Assembly: GCA_002378975.1 (NCBI GenBank) | Contig: DFST01000142.1 | Coordinates: 1 to 12,870 of the forward strand | Direction: 5' to 3' | Length of the DNA stretch: 12,870 bases | Source of the DNA: Chitinophagaceae bacterium UBA3430 | GTDB taxonomy: Bacteria; Bacteroidota; Bacteroidia; Chitinophagales; Chitinophagaceae | Shown here: positions 1 through 5,841 of the stretch, piece after piece | Layout of the letters: the number at the start of each line of letters is the position of its first letter | How positions within the stretch are numbered: the first letter of the stretch is position 1 | Made by a program: the position numbers and the translations under genes | Notes under the pieces: model-generated | Seen by the model: the letters and a program-made list of their open reading frames with translations, nothing else | Told to the model about the DNA's origin: nothing | The model's database searches: none

Positions 1-1328
1 GGATGGAGTTGGGCGTACACATTGCCGACGTAAGTCATTATTTGGAGGCCGGAACGTCGTTGGATGAAGAGGCTTTTGAACGAGCTACTTCGGTGTATTT
101 GCCCGATCGGGTATTGCCCATGTTGCCGGAGCACATTTCCAATGAACTTTGTTCGCTACGTCCCAAGGAGGACAAACTCACCTTTTCGGCCGTTTTCGAG
201 ATACATGCCGAAAGCGGCGAGGTTCGTCATTCTTGGTTGGGTAAGACTGTGATTCATTCCAACCATCGGTTCACCTATGAGGAAGTCCAAACCATCATTG
301 AACAGGGGAGTGGTTTGCATGCCGATTCCATTTTGGTGTTGAATCGGATGGCCCGACAATTGCGTGCTCAACGATTTGCCAACGGAGCCATTAATTTCTC
401 CTCCCAGGAAGTGCGATTCCGATTGGATGAACAGGGGGCGCCATTGGGAATCACCATTAAGGAAAGTAAAGAAGCGCATCAGCTCATTGAAGAATACATG
501 CTGCTGGCCAATCGCGTGGTAGCCGAATTTTTGGGAAAGGTCAAAGTGCAAGACAAAACCCTGCCATTTCCGTATCGAACACACGATGATCCCGATCGCG
601 AAAAACTATTGCCCTTTGTAGCTTTTGCCAAGAAATTTGGACATCGTTTCGATCTTTCCTCACCCGAGGCGATCACCGACTCCTTCAACCAACTATTGCA
701 AGATGTTCAAGGAAGGCCCGAGCAGCACGTGCTGGAACAATTGGGTATTCGAACTATGGCCAAGGCCAAGTACACGGTAGAGAACATTGGACACTATGGG
801 CTGGGATTTGAGCATTATTGCCATTTTACCTCCCCGATCCGGCGCTATCCCGATGTGCTGGTGCATCGACAACTTTTTGAGGTGCTTAATAAAAAGGCAC
901 AAATCGATAAAAAGATGGCCGATAAATGCATCCATTGCAGCGACCGAGAGCGGGCAGCCATGGAAGCGGAACGAGCGGCCAATAAATACCTGCAGGTTCG
1001 GTACATGCAACAGTTCCTGGGTCATGAGTTCGAGGGCGTGATCAGTGGGGTGGCCAGTTTTGGGTTCTGGGTGGAAACCGTTGAGCATAAATGCGAGGGG
1101 TTGGTATCGGCACAGTCCTTGTATGAATGGGATGATTTTCGCCACCTCGAATCCGACTACTGTTTACAGGGTATGCGTACGGGAATCCGCTTCAGTATGG
1201 GAGACAAAATCCGCATTCGGGTTGTATCCGCAAATCTGGTCAAACGTCAATTGGATTACGAATGGGTTTCCGACCAGCAGGTATCTCCGAAAAAAACAAG
1301 TGCGCGTAAGCCAAAAACAACCAAATGA
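1..1328 (+). CDS. rnr: Ribonuclease R, C-terminal part (5' end outside window)
   Basis: This is a processive 3'-to-5' exoribonuclease of the RNase II/RNB family that degrades structured RNA in the cytoplasm. The frame is open from the left edge (first full codon at base 3) and gives 441 residues. The full protein usually exceeds 700, so the N-terminal cold-shock domains are missing. The ATG at base 3 is internal, because the text there (GVHIADVSHY) is the middle of the RNB domain. The aspartate cluster that binds the catalytic metals should lie just upstream, off the window. Visible landmarks are the YLPDRVLPMLPE block (residues 32-43), the RNB signature at 264-288 containing HFTSPIRRYPD, an S1 RNA-binding domain at about 340-423, and a short lysine-rich tail. 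The S1 domain and basic tail favour RNase R over RNase II. It is followed after 15 bases by the polyprenyl synthase, so co-transcription is likely. Confidence 0.95.
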   Translation, partial: MELGVHIADVSHYLEAGTSLDEEAFERATSVYLPDRVLPMLPEHISNELCSLRPKEDKLTFSAVFEIHAESGEVRHSWLGKTVIHSNHRFTYEEVQTIIEQGSGLHADSILVLNRMARQLRAQRFANGAINFSSQEVRFRLDEQGAPLGITIKESKEAHQLIEEYMLLANRVVAEFLGKVKVQDKTLPFPYRTHDDPDREKLLPFVAFAKKFGHRFDLSSPEAITDSFNQLLQDVQGRPEQHVLEQLGIRTMAKAKYTVENIGHYGLGFEHYCHFTSPIRRYPDVLVHRQLFEVLNKKAQIDKKMADKCIHCSDRERAAMEAERAANKYLQVRYMQQFLGHEFEGVISGVASFGFWVETVEHKCEGLVSAQSLYEWDDFRHLESDYCLQGMRTGIRFSMGDKIRIRVVSANLVKRQLDYEWVSDQQVSPKKTSARKPKTTK

Positions 1329-1343
1329 TGGTTAATTTGTCGC

Positions 1344-2309
1344 ATGCGATCCTTTGAGGAATTATCCCTGTCATTTTCAACGCGTTTTGAAACGGACCAT
1401 TTTCCGACAACGCCCGATACCTTGTATGGCCCCAATCGTTATTTTTTAAAACTGGGTGGCAAGCGGGTTCGTCCGGTTCTTTGCCTGATGGGCCATGAAC
1501 TATTCGATGAACTAAATGAAGACACCTGGCAGCTGGCTACTGCGGTAGAGCTGTTTCATAATTTCACGCTGATCCACGACGACATCATGGATCAAGCTCC
1601 TCTGCGTCGCGGACTTCCAACTGTGCACACCAAGTTTGGCATGAATACCGCCCTGCTTTCCGGGGATGTAATGCTCATAAAGGCCTACGAGTACGTGAGT
1701 CGTATTTCGACTAAGCATCAGTCGGAGGTTCTGCATCTGTTCAACCAAACGGCTCGAGAGGTTTGCGAGGGTCAGCAATTGGATATGGATTTTGAAAATC
1801 GTGATCAGGTTGCGATTGACGAATATTTGCGGATGATCGAACTAAAGACATCCGTTTTGTTGGCAGCCAGTTTGCAATTGGGCTCCATGCTTGGTGGTGC
1901 TACTCAACGAAATCAGGAGCGCCTGTACGAGTTTGGTCGAAAACTGGGCTTGGCTTTTCAGGTTCAGGACGATTACCTCGATGCATTCGGCGATCCGGAA
2001 AAATTTGGCAAACAAGTGGGCGGGGATATCCTGGCTAATAAAAAGACTTTTCTATTGATTCATGCCCTGGAGGTGGCTGATCCGTCCACCAAAGCCGAGC
2101 TCATGCAATTGATGCAAGAAAATCCGGCCGATAAAGTAGCGCGTATTCTGGGAGTCTTTCGGAAAACCGGGGTAGATGCCTGGGCCTTGGAGCTCAAAAA
2201 AAGATTCTTGAATGAAGCCATGTCGGCACTCGATGACATAGCCGTTTTGTCTGTGCGGAAGAAACCACTGATCGACCTGGCTCATTATTTGATCCAGCGG
2301 GAACACTAA
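1344..2309 (+). CDS. trans-polyprenyl diphosphate synthase (IspA/IspB/GGPP synthase family)
   Basis: This enzyme condenses isopentenyl diphosphate with allylic diphosphates to build linear isoprenoid chains for quinones, carotenoids or lipid carriers. The 321 residues fit the family. Visible motifs are GGKRVRP at 38-44 (substrate diphosphate binding), the first aspartate-rich motif DDIMD at 79-83 followed by RRG, the KT pair at 168-169, and the second aspartate-rich motif DDYLD at 209-213 within FQVQDD, with GDILANKKT at 227-235. The residue five places before the first motif is Phe74. Long-chain synthases usually have a small residue there, so a short or medium product (C15-C20) is inferred. 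The exact chain length cannot be read from sequence. The ATG follows rnr by 15 bases and has no Shine-Dalgarno, as is common in Bacteroidota. The next gene starts 12 bases downstream, so this is the middle gene of a probable operon. Confidence 0.92.
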   Translation: MRSFEELSLSFSTRFETDHFPTTPDTLYGPNRYFLKLGGKRVRPVLCLMGHELFDELNEDTWQLATAVELFHNFTLIHDDIMDQAPLRRGLPTVHTKFGMNTALLSGDVMLIKAYEYVSRISTKHQSEVLHLFNQTAREVCEGQQLDMDFENRDQVAIDEYLRMIELKTSVLLAASLQLGSMLGGATQRNQERLYEFGRKLGLAFQVQDDYLDAFGDPEKFGKQVGGDILANKKTFLLIHALEVADPSTKAELMQLMQENPADKVARILGVFRKTGVDAWALELKKRFLNEAMSALDDIAVLSVRKKPLIDLAHYLIQREH

Positions 2310-2321
2310 AAAAAGCCTTTC

Positions 2322-4031
2322 ATGTTATCAAAGCTATTTCGAAAAAAATCCATTGAATCCATTCAAGCCCAATACGATGAGCAGCAACGAACCGGTCAGG
2401 GATTGCAGCGCATCCTGGGTGTTCGGGATCTGACCTTTTTGGGTATTGCTGCGGTTATTGGTGCCGGTATTTTTTCAACCATCGGAGGTGCCGCCTTTCA
2501 GGGTGGCCCCGGTATTACCGTTCTGTTTGTCCTCACGGCCATTACTTGCGGGTTCTCGGCCCTTTGCTATGCCGAGTTTGCCAGTCGGGTGCCAGTGGCT
2601 GGCAGCGCTTACACATACTCCTATGTTACGTTTGGCGAGTTGATCGCCTGGATCATCGGTTGGGCCTTGATCCTCGAATATGCCATCGGAAATATGGTCG
2701 TAGCGATTTCTTGGAGTGGTTATTTCAACAATTTACTGGTGAACATTTTTCACATTCATCTTCCTGGATGGTTATTGATTGATCCGGAGACCGCCACATC
2801 TGCCTATTCAGAATCTGTAAAGGCTTTAGCGAATTCTGCCTCAATTGTCGATCCCGCCAAATTGGCGAGTTACCGATATGCCGTAGAGGCCTTCGAACAG
2901 GCTCCGATGTTGATGGGTTATAAGATCTTCTTTAATCTTCCTGCACTCTGTATTGTTTTGTTGGTCACCTGGCTTTCCTACATTGGAATCAAGGAGAGTA
3001 AACAATCGGCCAACGCGATGGTATTATTTAAGATCGGGGTGATCATTTTTGTGATCGTTGCCGGTGCTTTTTTTGTCGACACCAATAATTGGCAACCATT
3101 TCTGCCCAATGGTTTTGAAGGAGTTTTGAAAGGGGTTTCGGCTGTTTTCTATGCCTACATCGGTTTTGATGCGATCTCCACCACCGCAGAAGAGTGTAAG
3201 GATCCCAAAAGGGATATGCCACGTGGAATGATCTATTCCCTGTTGATCTGTACCGTCTTGTACATTCTGATCACCTTGGTGTTAACCGGCATGGAAAGCT
3301 ATCAACGTTTTGAGGGAGTGAACGATCCGCTGGCATTTGTGTTCGAAAACCGTGCGCCTTGGATCGAGAAGATCGTTTCGGTCAGTGCCATCATCGCCAC
3401 TACTTCCGTATTGTTGGTATTTCAGATCGGTCAGCCTCGGATCTGGATGAGCATGAGTCGAGATGGTTTATTACCCAAGAAATTCCAGCAAGTACATCCT
3501 AAATATCAAACACCCGGATTTGCAACCATCGTGACCGGTGTTTTTATTGGTATTGGTGCCATGCTGATCCGCAGCGGACTGGTCACTGATTTAACAAGCA
3601 TCGGCACTTTATTTGCGTTTGTACTTGTTTCAGCGGGTGTACTCTTCTTACCCCCGCGTAAAGCTGAGCCCGGAAAATTCTCTTTACCCTACATCAACGG
3701 CCAGTGGTTAATTCCAGCCCTCTTTGTTTTGTTGATCTATTTATTCCGCGCACGATTGACGGAGATATCCAGTTTGATCAGTGCGGGTGAATCAGGTAGC
3801 ATTACGTTGGTACAGGGGTTGTTTTTGCTCTATATCTTGATCGGGTCGATCCTGAGTGTGCTGACCTTCATGCGTCGATATTCTTTCATACCGATCATGG
3901 GCGTGATGTCGTGTATGTACCTGATGATCGAGATCCCCGCCATCAGTTGGATCTGGTTTTTATTCTGGATGGGTGGGGGATTATTGATCTATTTCCTGTA
4001 TGGATACCGGCACAGCCGGTTGGGCCAATAA
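2322..4031 (+). CDS. APC-superfamily amino acid permease, cationic amino acid transporter-like
   Basis: This is an inner-membrane secondary transporter of the APC superfamily and most resembles the CAT/YfnA branch. It has 569 residues and about 12-14 hydrophobic segments. The first (about 36-56) carries the GAGIF motif (47-51), whose backbone binds the amino acid carboxylate in this fold. Segment two is followed by CYAEFASRVPVAGSAY (82-97), a CAT-type signature. The segment around 268-288 contains FYAYIGFDAISTTAEE (276-291), typical of the family. A polar loop of about 50 residues (150-200) sits between the third and fourth helices, presumably outside the membrane. The extra helices after about residue 490 fit the 14-helix CAT type. 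The substrate cannot be assigned. It starts 12 bases after the polyprenyl synthase and ends 42 bases before rnpB. It is unusually rich in GATC (see findings). Confidence 0.9.
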   Translation: MLSKLFRKKSIESIQAQYDEQQRTGQGLQRILGVRDLTFLGIAAVIGAGIFSTIGGAAFQGGPGITVLFVLTAITCGFSALCYAEFASRVPVAGSAYTYSYVTFGELIAWIIGWALILEYAIGNMVVAISWSGYFNNLLVNIFHIHLPGWLLIDPETATSAYSESVKALANSASIVDPAKLASYRYAVEAFEQAPMLMGYKIFFNLPALCIVLLVTWLSYIGIKESKQSANAMVLFKIGVIIFVIVAGAFFVDTNNWQPFLPNGFEGVLKGVSAVFYAYIGFDAISTTAEECKDPKRDMPRGMIYSLLICTVLYILITLVLTGMESYQRFEGVNDPLAFVFENRAPWIEKIVSVSAIIATTSVLLVFQIGQPRIWMSMSRDGLLPKKFQQVHPKYQTPGFATIVTGVFIGIGAMLIRSGLVTDLTSIGTLFAFVLVSAGVLFLPPRKAEPGKFSLPYINGQWLIPALFVLLIYLFRARLTEISSLISAGESGSITLVQGLFLLYILIGSILSVLTFMRRYSFIPIMGVMSCMYLMIEIPAISWIWFLFWMGGGLLIYFLYGYRHSRLGQ

Positions 4032-4061
4032 GTCCATTTCAGATCCGCCAGGGGGATTTCG

Positions 4062-4069
4062 TATTTTTG
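4062..4069 (+). promoter_or_regulatory. Putative rnpB promoter -7 element (Bacteroidota type)
   Basis: TATTTTTG matches the Bacteroidota -7 consensus TAnnTTTG at all fixed positions. It lies four bases before base 4074, where helix P1 of RNase P RNA begins, so the predicted transcription start coincides with the RNA 5' end set by structure. No clear TTG is present at the -33 position; TTTC at 4037-4040 is the closest. Support comes from the exact match plus its placement. No transcript data are available. Confidence 0.6.
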
Positions 4070-4073
4070 TCCC

Positions 4074-4425
4074 GCTACAAGCCAGACCATCGATCCCGCG
4101 CTTCCAGTGGGGTAGGAAAGTCCGGACAGCATAGAGCGATGTACCGGTGAATAGCCGGGTTCCGCGCAAGCGGAAACAGCCAGTGCCACAGAAAATAACT
4201 ACCGGTCGGGCAACCGAACGGCAAAGGTGAAAACGTAGGGTAAGAGCCTACGGGGGTCGCGGGTGACCGGGATCTTGGGTAAACCTTGCATGCTGAAATG
4301 CCATGTATAGTACCGTTTGAGGGCGGCTCGCCCGAGGTACAGGGTAGGCAGCTCGATTCCGTTGGGTAACCTTCGGAACAGATAAATGATGGTCCTCGAC
4401 CGAATCCGGCTTATCGGCTTGTAGC
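4074..4425 (+). ncRNA. rnpB: RNase P RNA, bacterial type A
   Basis: This is the catalytic RNA of ribonuclease P, which removes 5' leaders from precursor tRNAs with the RnpA protein. The 352-base span is set by helix P1, with ten perfect pairs between 4074-4083 (GCTACAAGCC) and 4416-4425 (GGCTTGTAGC). Helix P2 is seven perfect pairs between 4085-4091 (GACCATC) and 4388-4394 (GATGGTC). Conserved blocks appear in the right order: GGAAAGTCCGGAC (CR-I), GTGCCACAGAAAATAAC, GGTGAAAACGTAGGGTAAGAGC, AGGGTAGGC, GATAAATGATGGTC, and GAATCCGGCTTATCGG (CR-V). A hairpin at 4321-4333 sits inside a stem of 4310-4314 with 4336-4340, corresponding to the P15-P17 area. In CR-V the usual ACAGAA reads ACCGAA. A T-run follows P1 at once. 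There are 42 bases between the permease stop and P1, and 32 bases between P1 and the prfB start. Confidence 0.97.
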
Positions 4426-4426
4426 A

Positions 4427-4432
4427 TTTTTT
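4427..4432 (+). terminator. rnpB: Possible 3' end of rnpB: T-tract directly after P1
   Basis: Six T residues begin one base after the 3' strand of helix P1. No strong local hairpin precedes them; only a three-pair CCG/CGG stem at 4406-4417 is visible. If this is a terminator, the long-range P1 helix would have to supply the stem. It may equally mark only the end of the mature RNA, with read-through into prfB. Confidence 0.3.
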
Positions 4433-4445
4433 ACCTTACAACGGT

Positions 4446-4453
4446 TATCTTCG
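4446..4453 (+). promoter_or_regulatory. Putative prfB promoter -7-like element
   Basis: TATCTTCG differs from TAnnTTTG at one position and lies four bases before the prfB ATG. With the spacing seen at rnpB (element end plus five bases), transcription would start at the A of the ATG, giving a leaderless mRNA. A TTG at 4419-4421 is a possible but distant -33 partner. The same octamer occurs upstream of pruA. Confidence 0.4.
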
Positions 4454-4457
4454 CACC

Positions 4458-5550
4458 ATGACAATCGAGAAATTACAGGATATGCGGTCCCGCGTTACCG
4501 GGATAAGGAGGTTTCTTTGACTTCGAGAACCGACTATATAAAATCGCACAAGACAAGCAGCTTTCGCTGAGTCCCGGTTTTTGGGACGACAACAAGCGTG
4601 CCACCGAGATTCTCAAGAACATCAAGCTTAACGAATACTGGGTAAATCTGTTTGAATCGACCGAAACGGCCGTGGAAGATTTTGCCGTGCTGTTTGAATT
4701 CTGGAAAGCCGGCGATGCTACCGAAACAGAAACACTGGAGGCATTCGATAAGGCCGTGAATCAGATAGATGATGCGGAGTTCAAGGCCACCCTCAATGAG
4801 CCGGAAGATGAACTACCGGCGGTCTTACAGATCAATTCCGGGGCAGGTGGTACGGAAAGTCAGGATTGGTCAGAAATGCTTGCCCGGATGTACCGGATGT
4901 ATGGGGAACGCCAGGGATGGAAAGTCACCGAATTGGATTGGGTATGGGGAGATGGGGCAGGTATCAAGACGGCCACGTTGCAATTTGACGGTCCTTTTGC
5001 CTACGGATTTCTAAAAGGAGAAAGCGGCGTGCATCGGTTGGTACGCGTTTCGCCTTTTGATAGCAATGCACGACGTCATACTTCCTTTTCCTCAGTCTTT
5101 GTCTATCCATTGGTCGATGACACGATCAACATTGAGATCAGAGATGCCGATGTAAAAATGGAAACTTCCCGCAGTGGGGGTGCGGGTGGACAGAACGTAA
5201 ACAAAGTAGAGACCAAGGTTCAACTGACCCATTTACCCTCTGGCATGGTGGTGGTTTGCCAAACCGAACGAACCCAATTGGGCAACCGCGAGAAGGCTAT
5301 GCAAATGTTGAAAAGCCGGTTGTACGAGGAAGAATTGCGCAAGCGCAATGAACTGAAGGATGCGACAAATTCCAAAAAGAAAAAGATCGAGTGGGGGAGC
5401 CAGATCCGCTCGTATGTTTTTCATCCCTACAAAATGATCAAAGATCACCGGACCGATTTCGAGACCGGAAACATACAACCTGTTATGGACGGTGAACTGG
5501 ATGGTTTCATCAAGGCCTTCTTGATGAGCGAAAAAGAAGCAGAGTCCTGA
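4458..5550 (+). CDS. prfB: Peptide chain release factor 2, expressed by programmed +1 frameshift
   Basis: RF2 recognises UGA and UAA stop codons in the ribosomal A site and triggers peptide release. Translation starts at ATG 4458 ([20 protein letters not shown], 20 residues) and meets an in-frame TGA at 4518-4520. After a +1 shift at CTT 4515-4517, reading resumes with GAC at 4519 and continues for 343 residues to the TGA at 5548-5550. The joined product is 363 residues, close to the usual RF2 length. In this numbering the stop-recognition tripeptide SPF is at 198-200 and the catalytic GGQ at 243-245, inside [18 protein letters not shown] separates RF2 from RF1, which has PxT. A plain ORF finder would report only the second-frame part from about 4672. 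The gene lies just behind rnpB with no Shine-Dalgarno at its start. Confidence 0.96.
4506..4521 (+). promoter_or_regulatory. prfB: RF2 programmed +1 frameshift site
   Basis: The order AGG AGG TTT CTT TGA C matches the E. coli RF2 site (AGG GGG TAT CTT TGA C) in spacing: a Shine-Dalgarno-like hexamer, one codon, the slippery CTT, then TGA followed by C, a poor termination context. When RF2 is scarce the ribosome pauses at TGA, slips forward one base and makes more RF2, which is an autoregulatory loop known for this gene family. The base before the hexamer is A, so AAGGAGG is a perfect anti-Shine-Dalgarno match. Confidence 0.95.
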
Positions 5551-5841
5551 TTACTCAACCCTACACGAATTACGGTTGCCCCTCCCTTTTTTTCCGATTA
5601 CACGATGAATCTTTACGGTAGCCCTAGTCGTATTACTACCATTTGTATAAATCTATCCGGCTTGTCGGTAGAATGATGCTCGTCTATTTATTTGAAAATC
5701 AACAGTATGGGTTAGGGTATTCAAAAGCGGTTTTTATTGAATTCCAATTGCCTAACGAAACTCAGTCGATTACAGGATGGGGTCGGTTTTTTTCGGATCG
5801 GGTTGGAGTTACTTTCATGTGATCCAGCATCTAACCCATTT
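5551..5841. other. Intergenic region between prfB and the SBBP protein
   Basis: These 291 bases hold no convincing gene. The open frame of the downstream protein extends back to a TTG at 5737, but that segment lacks a signal peptide and any start signal. I see no strong hairpin followed by a T-run after prfB. A possible promoter (TTG 5662-5664, TTTATTTG 5687-5694) and a weak bulged inverted repeat (CTATCCG 5653-5659 with CGGTAG 5666-5671) are the only visible structures. Confidence 0.6.
5662..5694 (+). promoter_or_regulatory. Weak candidate promoter for the SBBP protein gene
   Basis: TTG at 5662-5664 and TTTATTTG at 5687-5694 (one mismatch to TAnnTTTG) are separated by 22 bases, within the range for Bacteroidota -33/-7 pairs. 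It would give a 5' untranslated region of about 140 bases. Matches of this quality occur by chance, so this is only a candidate. Confidence 0.2.

Noticed and set aside
693..1145. 150-codon antisense open frame inside rnr
   Set aside because: It is fully antisense to the RNB and S1 domains, with no recognisable motif or start context; a shadow of the real gene.
4672..5550. prfB as a short 292-residue gene starting at GTG 4672, or as a broken gene
   Set aside because: The upstream 20 codons, the CTT-TGA-C site and its Shine-Dalgarno hexamer form a canonical RF2 frameshift, and the joined product has full length.
5551..5620. Intrinsic terminator after prfB
   Set aside because: The T-run at 5585-5591 is not preceded by a stable stem; only a four-base GAGT/ACTC pair is seen near the stop codon.
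5619..5642. Hairpin GGTAG...CTACC in the gap before the SBBP gene as a riboswitch or small RNA
   Set aside because: Five pairs with a 14-base loop is within chance, and no conserved riboswitch motif is present.
5737..5841. N-terminal extension of the SBBP protein from a TTG at 5737
   Set aside because: It would add 35 polar residues before the signal peptide. ATG 5842 gives a more plausible exported precursor.
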